DNA of 26,764 bases. It comes from Pleurotus ostreatus/Saccharomyces cerevisiae fusant. Lineage: Eukaryota; Opisthokonta. The notes beneath the pieces are model-generated. The model was not told the origin of the DNA. It saw only the letters and a program-made list of their open reading frames with translations, and searched no databases. Positions 18,949-26,764 of this stretch are shown piece by piece. The stretch lies in assembly GCA_024196135.1 (NCBI GenBank), contig JAMQCK010000352.1:1-26764 (forward strand), in the 5' to 3' direction. The position numbers were made by a program, and so were the translations under genes. Every line of letters begins with the position of its first letter. Within the stretch, counting starts at the first letter, position 1.

Positions 18949-20216
18949 ATGGCCGTGCGTGCTGAGCCCAGCATCTCGCGCTTCTGCTAACCCCTCTGCA
19001 GACGAGCGTTAATCCACTGACTGTAATTCGCAATGCGTACAAGAAGCTGTCCCGCGACGAGCTCGTCCTCTTCCTCAAGGTCCGCAACTTGCACACGGCG
19101 GGCACGGACGACGAACTCGCATCGCGCCTCGCCAACCATGACTCCCACACCTATCACTTCCTCAACTCGACCCAGACACTCCCAGCATCCCCCTCGATCG
19201 ATCCTTGTCCCTTCAAGCCCCGCCCTACACCAGATCTCCCCGTGGAGATCCTGGTCGACATTATCGACCGCGTCGGCGACTGGGAGCTCGCCCGCGCCCT
19301 CGGCATCCCCTCCCTCCTCCCCCGCCCCTCCGACTGGACCCGCGCCTCGTGCATGGACGAGGCCGTTCTCACTGGCAACGTGCAGCTCATACACGCCATG
19401 GACCCCGCCCAGAACCCGCCCACGAAACTCGGCGCCATCGCCGCCGTGCGCTTCGGCTACGTAAACGTGCTCGAGTACCTCCTCACGCAGCACCGCCGCC
19501 TCTTCACCACGCTCTTCGCGGGGAACGTTATACCCATCAAGGCCTCGCGCCACGGGCGCACGTCGGTGCTGAGCTGGTGGAAGCACGGCTTCGAGCAGCA
19601 CTCGGACATGATCCCGCCCCCGTCCGTGGATGCGGTCGCTGAGGCGATCGACGGCGCGTCGCGCAACGGGCAGGTCGCCTCCCTCGACTGGTGGTTCGAC
19701 GTGTACGGGCACCCCGTCGAGTACACGGAGGCCGCACTCGAGTACGCGAGCGCAAAAAACCAGATCACCGTGCTCGAGTGGTGGAAGGAGCGCAGCAAGG
19801 CGCACGGCGTGCCGCTCAAGGTCGGCCGCGTGATGGACATGGCGAGTACCGCGGGGCATGTCGAGGTGCTCGAGTGGTGGGCGACGTCGCAGATCGAGTT
19901 CAAGTACGACAAGCACGCGCTGCACCACGCCTCCTGCCACGGCCGCGTCGAGGTGCTCGAGTGGTGGCTGCAGAGCGGGCTGCAGCTCGCGTACGACCAG
20001 GAGGTGCTGTGGGGCGCGACGCGCTACAACCGTCCGGAGGTCCTGGAGTGGTGGGACAAGTCCGGGCTGCCCATTCAGTATCGGATGTGCGATATCGAGG
20101 AAGCGCTCGAAGACGCTATCGGTGGAGGCGAGAAGGCGCGCGCCTGGTGGAGGCAGAAGGGCATCGACTTCAACGCCAACGATAAGGAGTGGATGAAGCT
20201 GCAGAATCTTCATTGA
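18949..20216 (+). CDS. SAP-like/F-box-like protein with ankyrin-like WW-motif repeats
   Basis: Two exons: a 6-nt first coding exon (18,949-18,954, Met-Ala), a 47-nt intron, then 19,002-20,216, giving 406 aa. Residues 17-48 (LSRDELVLFLKVRNLHTAGT, then DDELASRL) fit a SAP-type helix-turn-helix, usually DNA-binding. Residues 78-105 (DLPVEILVDIIDRVGDWELA) resemble an F-box, which would link to SCF ubiquitin ligases. From about residue 120 come ankyrin-like units, several ending in VLEWW or a close variant (TSVLSWWK, ITVLEWWKERS, VEVLEWWATS, VEVLEWWLQSG, PEVLEWWDKSG). Such proteins are expanded in Agaricomycetes. The combination suggests a substrate-recognition or chromatin-linked scaffold; this is inference. 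The MITE sits in its promoter or leader. Confidence 0.78.
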
Positions 20217-20952
20217 ACTTCTCCAGAATCTCCATCGAGTTCGTTCATCTCGCTATATCCACGCATCGCTACGTTTCTTGCTCCGACGGATACTGGCTCA
20301 TGTTCACTACGTCTCGCTTTCATGTGCTTCACCTTCAGCATTCCATAGCATCTGTATACACACTGCACTTGTACCATATCCATTCCATATTTTGTCGATG
20401 CCTTCTCACCATTCTGGCTGCCTCCCAACCAGCACCCTTCGCATGGAGAAGGAATGCCGGATCAGGCGAAGGACAACATGTATATAGACGTGGACCCGGG
20501 CGAGCAGAGCCAGCATGGTAGCTGGAGTGGCCAAACAAGTGCGTATCGTTGTCAGACCCCAGCCCTATATGCTGATCGTCTGCGGCAGCGTCGGCTAGTG
20601 AGTAACCCGCATATATGCGGTCGCTTTCTCATTGACGCTAGCAGGCGCATATCCAAGTCGTTACAATCAGGCCTACGGCACCTCCAACTAGATCTGCGCT
20701 CAGCGCCGTCATGTCCTGGCTCTTCCATCGCTTCTTTCGCTTTCACATCGCTTGTATCGCTCTCGCATCGCTTGTATCGCTCTCGGATCGCTTGCAACAC
20801 TCTCGTCACGTCTCTCGCTTCGACTGGATTTCGCACTCGCCCCTTCCCTTGACTGGAATCGTCGCTTATTCCATCTTTTGTCACTTGTACATTATGCCTA
20901 CACCGTCATTACCGTAAAGTACCATCTGGTCAATCGACTGTGCAAAGTTTGC
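20217..20952. other. intergenic between convergent genes
   Basis: This holds the 3' flanks of the SAP/ankyrin-like gene and the minus-strand recombinase gene. Apart from the 20-bp tandem repeat at 20,747-20,806 nothing is recognised. A short frame beginning MPDQAKDNMYIDVDPGEQ at 20,454 is acidic and protein-like but has no homology I know. Confidence 0.45.
20747..20806. repeat. three tandem 20-bp units
   Basis: ATCGCTTGTATCGCTCTCGC, then the same with final G, then a third unit with four further changes (ATCGCTTGCAACACTCTCGT). Confidence 0.8.
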
Positions 20953-23900
20953 CTAAAGAAAGTGTCCCGCATCCTTCCACTCGTGCGACTCGATCTTTGG
21001 CAATGCGCTCCTGCGACGAATCGCTGCAAAGACCTGCGCGAGGTGCGTGCGGTGTCCAAAAAGATCCGGTGAGCGAGCTTGCATCTGGTATGGTTGAGCC
21101 AATATCGATGCGCGCGCACGAGACACACCTGAGACATCCAGGCCTGGCAATCCTGCAGCAAGTCGTCAATCTCGACCTCGCCTGGGACCTCCGCGGCATC
21201 GACGCGAGCCAGCGCAGCCTGCCATTCGGCGGGGGCGATGTCAATGTGTCCACCGGCGCTCGCTAGCATGGTCTTGCTGTGCTCGTATATGGCCTGCAAC
21301 ACGTCGGCACCAAGACCGTCAAAGTGGTCCTCGAGAATCTGACGGAACACCGGGGGTAAGCAAGGACGGGATGACAAGTGATCGACGTACCGTGGCAAAC
21401 ATGTCGTAGTCCTGCGTGAGCATCGCCTGCTGGTCCGATAAAAGGGAGATGTCGAGGGATGAGTCGCTGTCGGTAATAATGTCCTCGTTGTCGGACCAGG
21501 GCATGTACTCGTCGTCGTCCGCACCGATGATGCTGTCGCGGCCGTCACAACTACCGCTCGATGCGTCGTCGACGAAATCTGCGTCAGCGCCGTCGTCGCC
21601 GTCGTCGACAAGTCGGTCGTCATCATCGCTTCCGTCGTCGTCGCTGGGATCCCCTTCGGCCGACGGGCGATAGTCGTGCTCGTCGTCGTCCTCCTGCGCA
21701 GGCGCGTTGGTGCGGGTCGGCACACCCCGCGTCGCTTGCATCTCCTCCTGCATCTCCTCTGGCAAAACCTCAGGGGTCTCCTCATCTGAGCCATCCCAGT
21801 CCGACCAATCGTCGCCCTCGTCCGACACATCGGCGGTCTCGTCCAAGATGCCTTTGCGCCTGATCAGACCTTTGGGCTTCGTGTGGCCTTTGGTCGCGCG
21901 CCCGATCTCGAGGTACTTGTCGTACATTCGCGCGTACTTGGCCTTCTGCGTGCATCGGAAGCGCATATGGGTGACCAGCTTGTCCAGGTTACCCTTGCTG
22001 TAGACGGCGTGAGCATACGATCGAGCCGGATCGGCTGAAGGCACGTACTGGAGCTTGCAACCAGGGCATTGCAACCTTCGGCCGTCACGCACGATCGTGA
22101 ACAACGTCTCGCGCCACTCGTTGCCGTGCTGGGTTTTCCTGCGAGATACGTCAGCTCAAGCCGTGGACAGGCAGGGAGGGGCTTACTGGTGGTTCGTCAA
22201 CTGCGACTTTGTCTTAAACTCCTCCTTTAATTTCGGCGCGCTAGTCCCTTGAAAGCGATGCTTCTTCAGATGCGCTCGGAGGGGTTGGCATAGCGTGCAG
22301 ATGTAGTACTCCACTCTCTTCTTGGGGCCACTGGTGACCTTGACGTGAGGGGCCAGTCGCAGGGCAATGACCGGGCTGAAGAGGATGCGCCTGAAGATGC
22401 ACAGCGCGTCGGAGGACGACATGGTGCCGAGCGTCCGGCCTGCCTCAGCGACTGACCACGGGTCGTTCAGGTCGTCCTCGATGTCGTCGTCCTGTACGGC
22501 CGTCCCGGTCGTCCCGGCCGTGTCCTCGACCGGAGCGTCATCCTCCCCCTGCGCATCCAGCTCCTCGTCGGCACCTTCCGCCGACGCGCGCGCCACCTGG
22601 GCTGTCGCCGCGTCAGCGGCAGCAGCCACCTCAGCCTGCCCCGCTCCCGCCCTCTCTGCAGCAGCAGCAGCAGCGGCAGCCGCGTTCTTCGCGCGCGTAG
22701 CACCTCGGCGAACCTGCAGCATCGGCTGTGACTTGCAAGTCTCCGCAAGCACAGCATCCTCGTCTGCGCCGTCGAGGTCAAGCGCGTCCGCCATCTGATC
22801 CTCGGACGTGAGCATGACCGCCGTCCTATGCCTGTAGTCCTTGATGATGCTCGCGGTGACGAGCGAGGGAGCGTCGTGCAAGAATGCGCGAGCTTGCTGC
22901 CGTTCCGTCACGGTGCCCTCCTTGTTGTTGGCGAGAGCACGATCGGTGATGACGCGCGCGTCGTTGTCCTTCTCCAGGCTGCGGTGCTTCTTCCTGAGTC
23001 CCAGGAATGTTGCATGCTTTGCATTGATGACAGCCAGTTGCTGAAATACAGGTCAGCGCGAATGCAATGTGTGGGAACGGGGAGTACATGCCTGTGATGC
23101 TTGTTCTTTGGAGACACCGAGCTTGAAAGATGCGATGGGCTTCTTGGTAGCAGGTGTTGAGGCGTGCTTGAACATGGTGCGAACCTTGGTGATGGCGAAG
23201 ACTTTCGGCGGGTCGGACATATCGTAGAGGGCTACGTAGGCAGGCAGGAGATTGTCGCGCGCAGCCTCGGCTTGTACAACTTCGGGGTGCTGGGATCTTA
23301 CGTGAGCACAGGTGACAGAGCTGAGGCCAGCCAGGCAACTCACAGAATCGCCGCGCTCGTTGGCGGCTTCGTTTGTCTCGCGCTTGTACTCCTTGATGGC
23401 GGCTGCAGAGCCGTAGTCGACGTAACTGACATGATCGTTTGCGATGCGGGCAAGAGTATCGATGGCGACGGAGAATTGGTGGTGGTGGTCCTGGATGCGC
23501 TGCAAACTTGCGGGAGATATGTTGGGATCCGTGGTGAGGCGTAGGGCGGTGAGGTCGATGCCCTCGGCACCCGTCGAGTAGGACTCGCGCTGGACAGCCG
23601 TGTCGCCGCTGGGTTTGTGATGTAGAATGAGGCCTGACGTGACTGCGTCGGACGCAAGGGCATACTTGTGGGGACATGTGTGAGAACGGTGAATGTTGAA
23701 CAGCCTGAGCAATGGCATACCTCGTGTGCGCTCCCACGCCTGACCATGTGTGTTCCGCCTTGGGGGAGAGCGCTCCTTCTGCAGAGGGCACGGAAGTTGT
23801 CCGAGAAATGATGCGCCATGGCAGGGATATCGAGGAGCAGTTCGTGACCTCCCTCGTTGGCCGCACAGCAACTTATTTAACGCGTGAGCGCACGCCGAAA

Positions 23901-25607
23901 AGGGGTGAGTGGTTGTACACGTACAGCGGGTAATTGAGGAACTCTTCCTTGATGTGACGCTGGCATACGTCTGACGCCTCGAATTCGTCGAGTGTCTGCG
24001 CACCTCGTCAGCATCAACCTAGGTAACGGTTCGGATGGACGGACCGTGAAGTCTCGGAAAGCACCGATGGAGATCAGGTAGACGATCAACCAGGACGGCA
24101 AGTCGAAGGGCGCGAGCTCAGGGCGCTGAACAGATCGGACGACCATGCGCTGAGGTCGGTCCGAGTGGGACTGGAAGTGTCCCTGGATCCACGTGCGTGA
24201 GCGTTGGCGTGGGTGCAGACGCAGATGCCGCTTACCTTGAATGCTCGAAGTTTGAAGTGGACTTCATATCCCGTCTCTTCCTTGAAGATGCCGATGTCTG
24301 CAAGCTTGATGTAAAAGCCCTGGTTGAGATGCTCCTGCGTGGCGGGTCCGATGGTCGTTGGGCGAACGGTGAGATAGAAAGGGAGAAGGATCTTGATGAT
24401 GCTCTGGATATGATAGAGAGGGTTCGGGGCGGTACGCATGTCGTCGAGGGCCCCGGTGATCATGATCAGGACCTCCCAGAGCCCGAAGAAGAGCTTGCGG
24501 GTGGGAGAGCGGTCGAGGTTGTACCTGTTGGACACTGCACGACGTGAGCGTGAGGGAGGCGACCGACGGACGGGAGCCAGGGCCACTTACAGGAGACAAC
24601 TTGATCGCTAAGCGTGTCGAATAATTGCTGTTCGATGAGGAGTTGCGTGCCGCAGGGCGCGAAGTTCTTCTTCGGATCCGTCACGTAGCGGATGATGGAC
24701 TGGCAGAGCAGAGCCATCCACCACTGGACGGTGCGCGACTTGAGCGGGCGCTTACGGTTCCGAACGCCCAAGACGAACTTGAGCTGCAAGGCGAGTGAGT
24801 ATATGCGTCCAGTCACAGATAGCGAGGACGTACGGTGAACTCCAGGAAGCGCGGGGCCAAATCCTGGACGACTTCCGGATCCCAAGCGTATTCCATCGGT
24901 CTGTCGCCATAGACTTGTATGTAGAGGAGCATCCAGCGGGCCAGGATGAGGTTGCGCCCGCTGATGGTCTTGGGCGACGCGCGGGACTGGTGTTGCTCGA
25001 CGTGCTTGTTGATCTCCTCCAACAACTGGGCGACGCTGATGCCCTCCTTCTCGAGCGTGCTCGCGAGCTTTAGTTGTTGATTCATGAGCATGCGTTGGAC
25101 CTGAGGATCATCGGTAGGAGGGAGGTTCCGGCGCCTGACGAGGTCGTCCATGCCCTTGCGTTGGACGGGCGCGGGCGCGGATGAGGACTGGGTGGGGTCG
25201 GGAGCTGCGGCGGCGGCCTCGCGCGCCCTCGGGTGCTCGACGGTGGCGGCGAGGTGCCTGACGGAGGCAGGGAAGGCGGCAGCTTGCGCGCGCAGGTCCT
25301 CGTACCCATCTGCGTGGTCCTCGGCAGGAGCCCAGGCTGCTCGGCGGTTCGCTGGTGCATGAGGAGGCGCGGGATCTGGTACTGGAGCTGAGTCGGGCGC
25401 GGGATCGGGAGTCGGCGGTTGCTGAGCTTGAAGGCGAGCGAGGGCGGTCTCGTGGGACGTGCGATGAGGATTGAATGCGTTTCGAACGAGGGTCGTGGTG
25501 CGCTTAGCTGCGCGTGAGATGGCTTCCGTGGTCGGTTCGACCGCGCGGCGCACCGCGCGGGCGACACTGGTGGACGCGACCTTGGGATGGAACCCGGGGC
25601 GGTCCAT
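20953..25607 (-). CDS. large fungal tyrosine recombinase-like protein (DUF3435 / Crypton / Starship-captain type) with C-terminal zinc fingers
   Basis: Minus-strand exons: 25,607-24,834; 24,783-24,591; 24,534-24,236; 24,182-24,045; 23,995-23,925; 23,871-23,721; 23,664-23,092; 23,040-22,187; 22,138-21,391; 21,338-21,129; 21,033-20,953. They join in frame to 1,363 aa, or 1,345 if an in-frame 54-nt intron (23,343-23,290) is removed. Residues 1-200 are Ala/Pro-rich. A helical core-binding-like region follows (WMLLYIQVYGDRPMEYAWDP). The catalytic set expected of tyrosine recombinases is visible: R380 in LLPFYLTVRPTTIGP, H533-x2-R536 in GGTHMVRRGSAHE, H557/H558, and Y571 in ESYSTG. Later parts hold a poly-Ala run, acidic tracts, and zinc-finger-like C981-x2-C984..H1017..H1022 and C1042-x2-C1045..H1075..C1080. 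The gene structure is firm; the family call is by motif and layout. The gene is intact. Confidence 0.72.
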
Positions 25608-26064
25608 GAGCGACGTTTTCCGTGGAGGCGCGCCTTATATATGCGCCCCCGCCGGGCGGCGTCGGGAGAAGCAAAGCAGGTGGGGGGTCCAGCGAGGGGA
25701 GGCGGGCGGCGGGCAGGGCGCGACGATGGGCGGGAGGTAAGGGCGGGACCCCCGAAGCAACTGGCTTCTTCGGGAGGGAACGGAAGCAGGCCTTCGTCAT
25801 CCCAGTCGTCATCGAGCTTGTTCAGAGGGCGGGCGAGGGGCAGAGGCGGTCGTTGAACGTGTTGGGCGCGGATGGTTGTGGTTGAAGGTGGACGTGGCGG
25901 ATCCGATCATGTCACACGGTATGTTCTCTGTCACGGTTCATTTGGGATGTAATGCCTACGAAATAACGCTACGTCTCCTTCCCTTTGGGCACGACGCCGT
26001 ATCGGACACACACTGGAGGACTAGTGGGCGCAAGTCATATGGGACAGGAATGGGACGCACAGGC
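25608..26064. promoter_or_regulatory. upstream region of the recombinase gene
   Basis: It contains the TATA box at 25,635-25,641 (minus). The GC-rich frames on the plus strand look like chance reading of promoter sequence. I see no further gene. Confidence 0.45.
25635..25641 (-). promoter_or_regulatory. TATA box of the recombinase gene
   Basis: On the minus strand TATATAA (context GCGCATATATAAGGCGCG) ends 27 nt before the A of the first ATG. If it sets the start site at the usual distance of about 30 bp, the leader is almost absent, or translation begins at a later Met. Confidence 0.6.
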
Positions 26065-26427
26065 AACGATCTCATGGCTCAAGGCAGCCTGGAAGTTGTG
26101 CTGGACGAGCAGCCGAGTGCCGCAGCGCATCCCGTTCTGGTCCTTGGTGTTTGTGGTGATCAGGTCGCAGAATGCGTCTGCCCAGCGCTGCATGACCGCG
26201 GAGGAGAGTGGGGTGTCAGTGGCCGAGATGAAGTGAACCTGGGCGGGCAGGGAGTGAGCGGGATATATGCGCGTGCGCGGATGCCCTACCATCGCGGGCA
26301 ACAGGCCAGGCGCGAGATTCTCGACCGCGGCCACCGTCCACGGCTCCTCGCGCGTGCTGCCGTACCGTAGTCGGAACAGCTGGAGGTAGTGGGATTCGAC
26401 AAGGTGGCGGTCAGCGGTGGTGAACAT
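26065..26427 (-). pseudogene. truncated paralog of the recombinase N-terminal core region
   Basis: Two exons can be joined: 26,427-26,290 and 26,238 to about 26,065. They read HYLQLFRLRYGSTREEPWTV, VENLAPGLLPAM, then MQRWADAFCDLI and CGTRLLVQHNFQAAL. These parallel the intact gene next door (MLLYIQVYGDRPMEYAWDPE, VVQDLAPRFLEF; VQWWMALLCQSI and CGTQLLIEQQLFDTL). An intron lies at the same point in both. The counterpart of the following exon (the one with the first catalytic Arg) is missing, and the long N-terminal leader is absent, so it cannot make a working recombinase unless pieces lie outside the window. It could also be a short expressed gene. Confidence 0.6.
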
Positions 26428-26593
26428 GGTCTGACTGTGGCGTCGGGTTGAGCGATCCGTCACCTTATTGCTCACGCAGGGGCCCCGCCGAGGTACGAGG
26501 CAGGGGAAGCGTGAGCAATCGTGAGTTCGTGATGGCTGCCCTAGAGTTGCCGTGTAAACAAGTACAAATCTTTTTCCGCGTATTACTCGAAAA

Positions 26594-26628
26594 GAGCTCG
26601 GCGAGCTCTGGCGCGCGCAGCGCGCGCC
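26594..26628. repeat. two adjacent palindromes
   Basis: GAGCTC-GGC-GAGCTC (26,594-26,608) is followed by GGCGCGCGC-A-GCGCGCGCC (26,610-26,628), a perfect 9-bp stem with a single-base centre. A third, GGCGC-GTA-GCGCC, lies at 26,725-26,737. Confidence 0.75.
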
Positions 26629-26764
26629 TCTTTCCACGTATCTGCTTGAAACTTTGCAGGTGCACTTAGTACCCTGCCATGCACTGGCATATTGATTTTC
26701 GTCAGAAAATTCGAACGTTACGTTGGCGCGTAGCGCCGAGACTGTCTTTTGAGATGAATGATGA

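Noticed and set aside
18987..20213. 408-aa minus-strand open frame antisense to the SAP/ankyrin-like gene
   Set aside because: It mirrors the plus gene exactly; strong G/C at third positions removes antisense stops. The plus strand has clear motifs and repeats, the antisense reading is Leu/Arg/Val-rich without any.
21550..21720. Repetitive GTC/GTCGTC tract as a CRISPR-like or satellite array
   Set aside because: It is coding sequence for the acidic Asp/Glu-rich part of the recombinase on the minus strand; there is no repeat-spacer pattern.
22655..22690. GCA/GCG trinucleotide repeat as an independent microsatellite
   Set aside because: It encodes the poly-Ala run of the recombinase protein in frame and is short and impure.
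22826..23866. 346-aa minus-strand frame over recombinase exons 6 to 8
   Set aside because: It is an alternative frame; the spliced recombinase reading keeps phase on both sides and has conserved motifs, whereas this one is Arg/His/Ser/Cys-rich.

Overview
This is nuclear DNA from a filamentous basidiomycete, most likely an Agaricomycete. Genes are split by many introns of roughly 42-70 bp with GT..AG ends, GC-rich codons, a tRNA-Leu gene with a short intron, and protein families typical of mushrooms and polypores. I built the gene models by joining exons by hand so that the frame and the known protein family stay continuous; no transcript evidence was available.

Layout. 1-1,100: mostly unassigned, with one small coiled hypothetical ORF (minus). 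1,236-1,328: tRNA-Leu(UAG), minus, with a diverged partial copy at 1,092-1,120. 1,677-7,074: four plus-strand housekeeping-type genes: a D-2-hydroxyacid dehydrogenase, a conserved unknown gene with an apparent one-base frameshift, an RRM/RGG RNA-binding protein, and the COPII cargo receptor Erv14/cornichon. 8,017-8,599: a small secreted double-psi beta-barrel (expansin/RlpA-like) protein behind a clear TATA box. 9,752-11,178 (minus): an uncharacterised seven-exon gene. 11,179-13,251: unassigned, perhaps gene debris.

Accessory half. 13,260-17,497 is a complete hAT transposon: 8-bp direct repeats, inverted ends, subterminal CTTAAG-rich repeats, and a ten-exon transposase that reads open for 1,036 aa. 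18,126-18,879 is a 754-bp non-autonomous DNA element with 48-bp terminal inverted repeats (46/48 identical) and a perfect 10-bp target-site duplication. It ends 69 bp before the start codon of a SAP/F-box-like/ankyrin-like repeat gene (18,949-20,216) and carries tRNA-like Pol III box A and box B sequences. 20,953-25,607 (minus) is a large eleven- or twelve-exon gene whose product looks like a fungal tyrosine recombinase of the DUF3435/Crypton/Starship-captain type. It has R..HxxR..H..Y candidate catalytic residues and C-terminal zinc fingers. A truncated paralog of its N-terminal part lies just upstream (26,065-26,427), followed by a palindrome-rich window edge.

The left half is ordinary core genome. 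The right half is a cluster of three unrelated DNA-mobility systems: hAT, a Mutator-like MITE, and a captain-like recombinase.
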